Shown piece after piece: positions 61,535 to 64,000 of a DNA stretch of 64,000 nt. Numbering within the stretch: position 1 is the stretch's first letter; each line of letters opens with the position of its first letter. The position numbers and the translations under genes are program-made. Below the pieces are notes generated by a model that saw only the letters and a program-made list of their open reading frames with translations, did not search any database and had not been told where the DNA came from. Origin of the DNA: Oxalicibacterium solurbis (GTDB lineage: Bacteria; Pseudomonadota; Gammaproteobacteria; Burkholderiales; Burkholderiaceae_D); NCBI RefSeq assembly GCF_014635845.1, contig NZ_BMDP01000002.1, positions 496,001-560,000 on the forward strand, in the 5' to 3' direction.

Positions 61535-62491
61535 ATGATGTTGACAGGTTGTACCCATCGTATCGCTGCCCTTGCGCTTGTAATGACGCTGGCAGGCTGC
61601 TCTTTCCTTTCCAGGCCACGGCCGGAACCGACGCCGTCCTCTCCGGCGGTACAGCCGGAAGCCGTCGCACCGGTAAAAACGAAAATCGCCCTCGTGCTGG
61701 GTGGCGGCGCTGCACGTGGTTTCGCGCATATCGGCGTGATCAAGGTGCTGGAATCGCAGGGTATCGTGCCGGATATGGTGGTCGGTACCAGCGCCGGCAG
61801 CGTGGTCGGCGCACTTTATGCAGCGGGCAACAACGGCTTTGCGTTGCAGAAGATGGCGATGAAGATGGACGAAGCAGCGATTTCCGACTGGTCCGTGCCG
61901 TTCTTTTCCACTTCCAGCGGCGTGCTGAAGGGCGATGCCCTGCAGAATTACGTCAACAGGGCGGTCGGCAACATGCCGATCGAGAAGATGAAGATTCCGT
62001 TCGCAGCCGTTGCAACGGACCTCAACAGTGGCGAACCCATCCTGTTCCAGCGCGGCAATACCGGCATCGCGGTGCGGGCTTCGTCGGCGGTGCCGGGAGT
62101 ATTCCAGCCGGTGAAGATCGGTCGTCACCTGTATGTGGATGGCGGGCTGGCTGCACCGGTGCCGGTCCATTTCGCACGCGACATGGGCGCCGATTTCATC
62201 ATTGCAGTCAATATCTCGGTGCAGCCGGAAGTGCAGGCGGCATCCAGTTCTTTCGATGTGCTACTGCAGACGTTCGCCATCATGGGGCTAAGCATCAACC
62301 GCTATGAACTGGAAGGCGCGGATATCGTCATCCAGCCGGCCTTGGGCGACATGAAAGGCAATGACTTTACAGGACGCAATCGCGCGATTCTGGCGGGTGA
62401 GCAGGCGGCAATGGCGGCGATGCCGGAAATCCGGCGCAAGCTGGATGCCATGCAGGCAAGACCGATGCAGGTGAAACAGGCGCTCCAATAA
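61535..62491 (+). CDS. Patatin-like phospholipase lipoprotein (RssA-like)
   Basis: This 318-residue patatin-domain protein carries a lipoprotein signal: hydrophobic core, then lipobox LAGC with Cys22. A Pro/Ala-rich linker leads to the patatin domain at about 48. The catalytic dyad is intact: oxyanion loop GGGAARGFAH near 56, nucleophile serine in GTSAG near 84 and aspartate in DGG near 206. Relatives of the RssA group are putative membrane or cell-envelope lipases; lipid anchoring suggests action on the periplasmic side. Both substrate and role are unknown. Its stop codon lies inside the following terminator stem. Confidence 0.9.
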   Translation: MMLTGCTHRIAALALVMTLAGCSFLSRPRPEPTPSSPAVQPEAVAPVKTKIALVLGGGAARGFAHIGVIKVLESQGIVPDMVVGTSAGSVVGALYAAGNNGFALQKMAMKMDEAAISDWSVPFFSTSSGVLKGDALQNYVNRAVGNMPIEKMKIPFAAVATDLNSGEPILFQRGNTGIAVRASSAVPGVFQPVKIGRHLYVDGGLAAPVPVHFARDMGADFIIAVNISVQPEVQAASSSFDVLLQTFAIMGLSINRYELEGADIVIQPALGDMKGNDFTGRNRAILAGEQAAMAAMPEIRRKLDAMQARPMQVKQALQ

Positions 62492-62520
62492 AAAACCGCA
62501 CTTCGGTGCGGTTTTTTATT
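62487..62520. terminator. Bidirectional terminator holding both stop codons
   Basis: A perfect 15-base stem (AATAAAAAACCGCAC / GTGCGGTTTTTTATT) encloses a TTCG tetraloop. It ends both the patatin gene (plus) and the NlpC/P60 gene (minus). The TAA of each gene lies in opposite arms and they pair with each other. Confidence 0.93.
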
Positions 62521-63076
62521 GCATGGATGCTTGCGGCATAGTCGGTTCGCTGATACGGCGCGCGCCGTTGAAGCGCTTCTTCCAGTAGCCGACATCCATG
62601 CTTTCGATGCGCACTTTGCCGCCGGTGGAAGGTGCGTGGATGAATTTATGGTCGCCCAGATAGATGCCGACGTGGGAGAAGCGGCGTTTCAGCGTGTTGT
62701 AGAAGACCAGGTCGCCCGGCTGCAGATCCGCCTTGTCGACATGTTCGCCGGTCTGGCTCAGTTCCTTGGCGGTGCGCGGCACGTCCTTGCCCCAGGCTTC
62801 CTTGAAGATCAGGTGCACCAGGCCGCTGCAATCGAGTCCGGTTTCGGGAGTGTTGCCGCCGTACTTGTAATGGATACCCAGCATTCCCATCGCACGCATC
62901 GCCAGTTCGGAGGCGCGATCGGTCAGCTGGTGCAGGCGGGAGACGGGTTTGTCGGAGGGAGGGAATGCCAGGGAAATATCGCTACCCCACGCCGTGCCGG
63001 CCGTCGTCAGGGCAGCCGCAAACATCGCGGCGCGTGTCAGTCGACCGAGGCGAAAAGGGTGTTGAAAAGTTGTCAT
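62516..63076 (-). CDS. NlpC/P60 family cell-wall endopeptidase
   Basis: This 186-residue secreted cysteine peptidase probably cleaves peptidoglycan stem peptides. The start at 63076 (Met21 of a longer open frame to 63136) gives a signal peptide with a basic N region and cleavage near AWG|SD; AGGGA lies upstream. The NlpC/P60 domain (about 60-175) has the catalytic Cys in GLDCSGLVHLIF, the first His in FSHVGIYLGDHKF, and the third residue His in FIHAPSTGGKVR. GIHYKYGGNTPE precedes the Cys as usual. It is like the Spr/YafL-type enzymes of Burkholderiales. Confidence 0.9.
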   Translation of the reverse strand: MTTFQHPFRLGRLTRAAMFAAALTTAGTAWGSDISLAFPPSDKPVSRLHQLTDRASELAMRAMGMLGIHYKYGGNTPETGLDCSGLVHLIFKEAWGKDVPRTAKELSQTGEHVDKADLQPGDLVFYNTLKRRFSHVGIYLGDHKFIHAPSTGGKVRIESMDVGYWKKRFNGARRISEPTMPQASMQ

Positions 63077-63184
63077 CAAAGGAATTTCCCTGCATTGAGA
63101 CGGAAAGAATGTAAGGGAAACTCGAAGTGCTGTCAAAATTTATTCGCCGGCGGTATGCTTGAACGATATTGAAAAGGTAACTGC

Positions 63185-64000
63185 ATGCGTCCTGATTCAT
63201 CCCGCGATCTTTCCCTGAAACCTCGTATTCTGATTGCCGACGATTCGCGCATTGTGCGTGCAGCACTGATCAAGCAGATTGAAGGAATGTTCGAATTTCG
63301 CGAGGCATTGGACGGCGAACAGGCCTGGGAAGCCCTGCTGCTCGACCCCAGTATCCGTGTCGTCATCTCGGACCTGACGATGCCGAAGCTGGACGGCTAC
63401 GGCCTGCTGCAGCGCATCCGTTCGTCCCGGATCGGCCGGATTCGGACCATGCCGGTAGTGGTGGTGTCGGGGAGTGACGAGCAGGCCGAACGCGAACGTG
63501 CCAAGGCGGCGGGTGCGACCGATCTGATCACGAAGGGCATCGGCACGGCGCAACTGTTATCGCAACTGGACATCCTGTCTAAGCTGGTCAGCACGCAGAA
63601 CGAATTCGAGCGTGGCCTGGAAGCCTTGATGCAAAACGATGCCGAGCGTGTCGCGCTGCCGACGCTTCAGGCATGGGAAGAACAGGCCGAGGGAATGCGC
63701 GCAAGCGCGGTACGGCAAAACCGGAATTTCGTGATCCTGAATGCCTGCATCGGCGTACGGCAGGCCGGTGCCGAAATGCCGATCGCGCCGCCGGCCGATA
63801 TCGTCGAGGCAGTCGGACAACTGCTGCATCGCACGGTGCGGCAGACCGATTGCGTGGCGCGTACCGGCGATATCGCATTCACAATCGCCACCGGCAGCAT
63901 TCATTTCGATTCGGCACGGAATTTCGCCGAACGCGTATGCCGCGCGATCGTCCATGCCGATCTGGGCAATGCGGGCAAGACGACGCTGATCGCCAGTTGC
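63185..64000 (+). CDS. Response regulator with degenerate GGDEF-like domain, 3' end cut
   Basis: The open frame runs from ATG 63185 (AAGG upstream) off the right edge, with 272 codons visible. The receiver domain (about 13-130) has Asp19/Asp20, the phosphoacceptor Asp63 in VISDLTMPKLDGYG and Lys117 in DLITKGIG. After a helical linker (about 131-180) a second domain begins, with NFVILNACIGVRQAG and LLHRTVRQTDCVARTGDIAFTIATGS. This follows the layout of GGDEF domains, but the signature GG(D/E)EF position reads TGDIAF, so cyclase activity is unlikely. The missing C terminus prevents a full domain call. Confidence 0.82.
   Translation, partial: MRPDSSRDLSLKPRILIADDSRIVRAALIKQIEGMFEFREALDGEQAWEALLLDPSIRVVISDLTMPKLDGYGLLQRIRSSRIGRIRTMPVVVVSGSDEQAERERAKAAGATDLITKGIGTAQLLSQLDILSKLVSTQNEFERGLEALMQNDAERVALPTLQAWEEQAEGMRASAVRQNRNFVILNACIGVRQAGAEMPIAPPADIVEAVGQLLHRTVRQTDCVARTGDIAFTIATGSIHFDSARNFAERVCRAIVHADLGNAGKTTLIASC

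Noticed and set aside
1-64000. tRNA, rRNA, insertion sequence, integrase or prophage genes
   Set aside because: I looked for them, especially at the island borders near 34 kb and 55 kb, and saw none.

Overview
The window looks like a chromosomal segment of a Burkholderiales betaproteobacterium, most likely of the Oxalobacteraceae. This is inferred from the GC-rich housekeeping genes, the ppk-sixA / pstSCAB-phoU-phoB-phoR layout and the protein sequences; no rRNA gene is present to confirm it. I see no tRNA, rRNA, CRISPR array, insertion sequence or phage gene.

Positions 1-16.3 kb hold loosely related genes: the 3' part of KDPG aldolase (eda), two c-di-GMP turnover proteins, a CPA2 cation/proton antiporter, ribose-5-phosphate isomerase (rpiA), a small monooxygenase, a Fur-box-flanked iron-uptake locus (TonB receptor, PepSY membrane protein and a 57-residue membrane protein), a YegD-like Hsp70 relative, exopolyphosphatase (ppx), a DedA protein and a periplasmic binding protein.

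Positions 12.8-29.4 kb form a phosphate-starvation block. Four Pho-box sites are readable: before ppx, before a three-gene lipid operon, and two back to back between ppk and pstS. The lipid operon encodes an OlsB-type N-acyltransferase, a PlcP-type phospholipase C and a GT4 glycosyltransferase. Together these would replace phospholipids by phosphorus-free ornithine lipids and glycolipids. Polyphosphate synthesis and breakdown (ppk, ppx), SixA, the Pst transporter, PhoU and the PhoBR two-component system complete the block. A histone-H1-like protein lies just upstream of the lipid operon.

Positions 29.5-61.4 kb are a surface polysaccharide locus, all on the plus strand and with many 4-base stop/start overlaps. 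It supplies UDP-glucuronate (ugd), GDP-mannose and GDP-fucose (manC, gmd, fcl), CMP-pseudaminic acid (pseB, C, F, G, I), a UDP-QuiNAc/FucNAc-type sugar (SDR plus WbpM-like dehydratase) and dTDP-rhamnose (rfbBADC). It also encodes Wzz, a Wzy-like polymerase, a PglC-like initiating phosphoglycosyl transferase, a PglK/MsbA-type ABC flippase, four glycosyltransferases, several methyltransferases, and an ATP-grasp/HAD pair. Its middle (about 34.4-54.8 kb) is clearly more AT-rich than the flanks, which points to horizontally exchanged cargo between conserved ends. No PseH acetyltransferase and no Wzx flippase are seen. The ATP-grasp/HAD pair and the ABC transporter are candidates to fill those two roles.

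The right end (61.5-64 kb) has a patatin-like lipoprotein and an NlpC/P60 peptidase that converge on a shared terminator, then a response regulator cut by the window edge.
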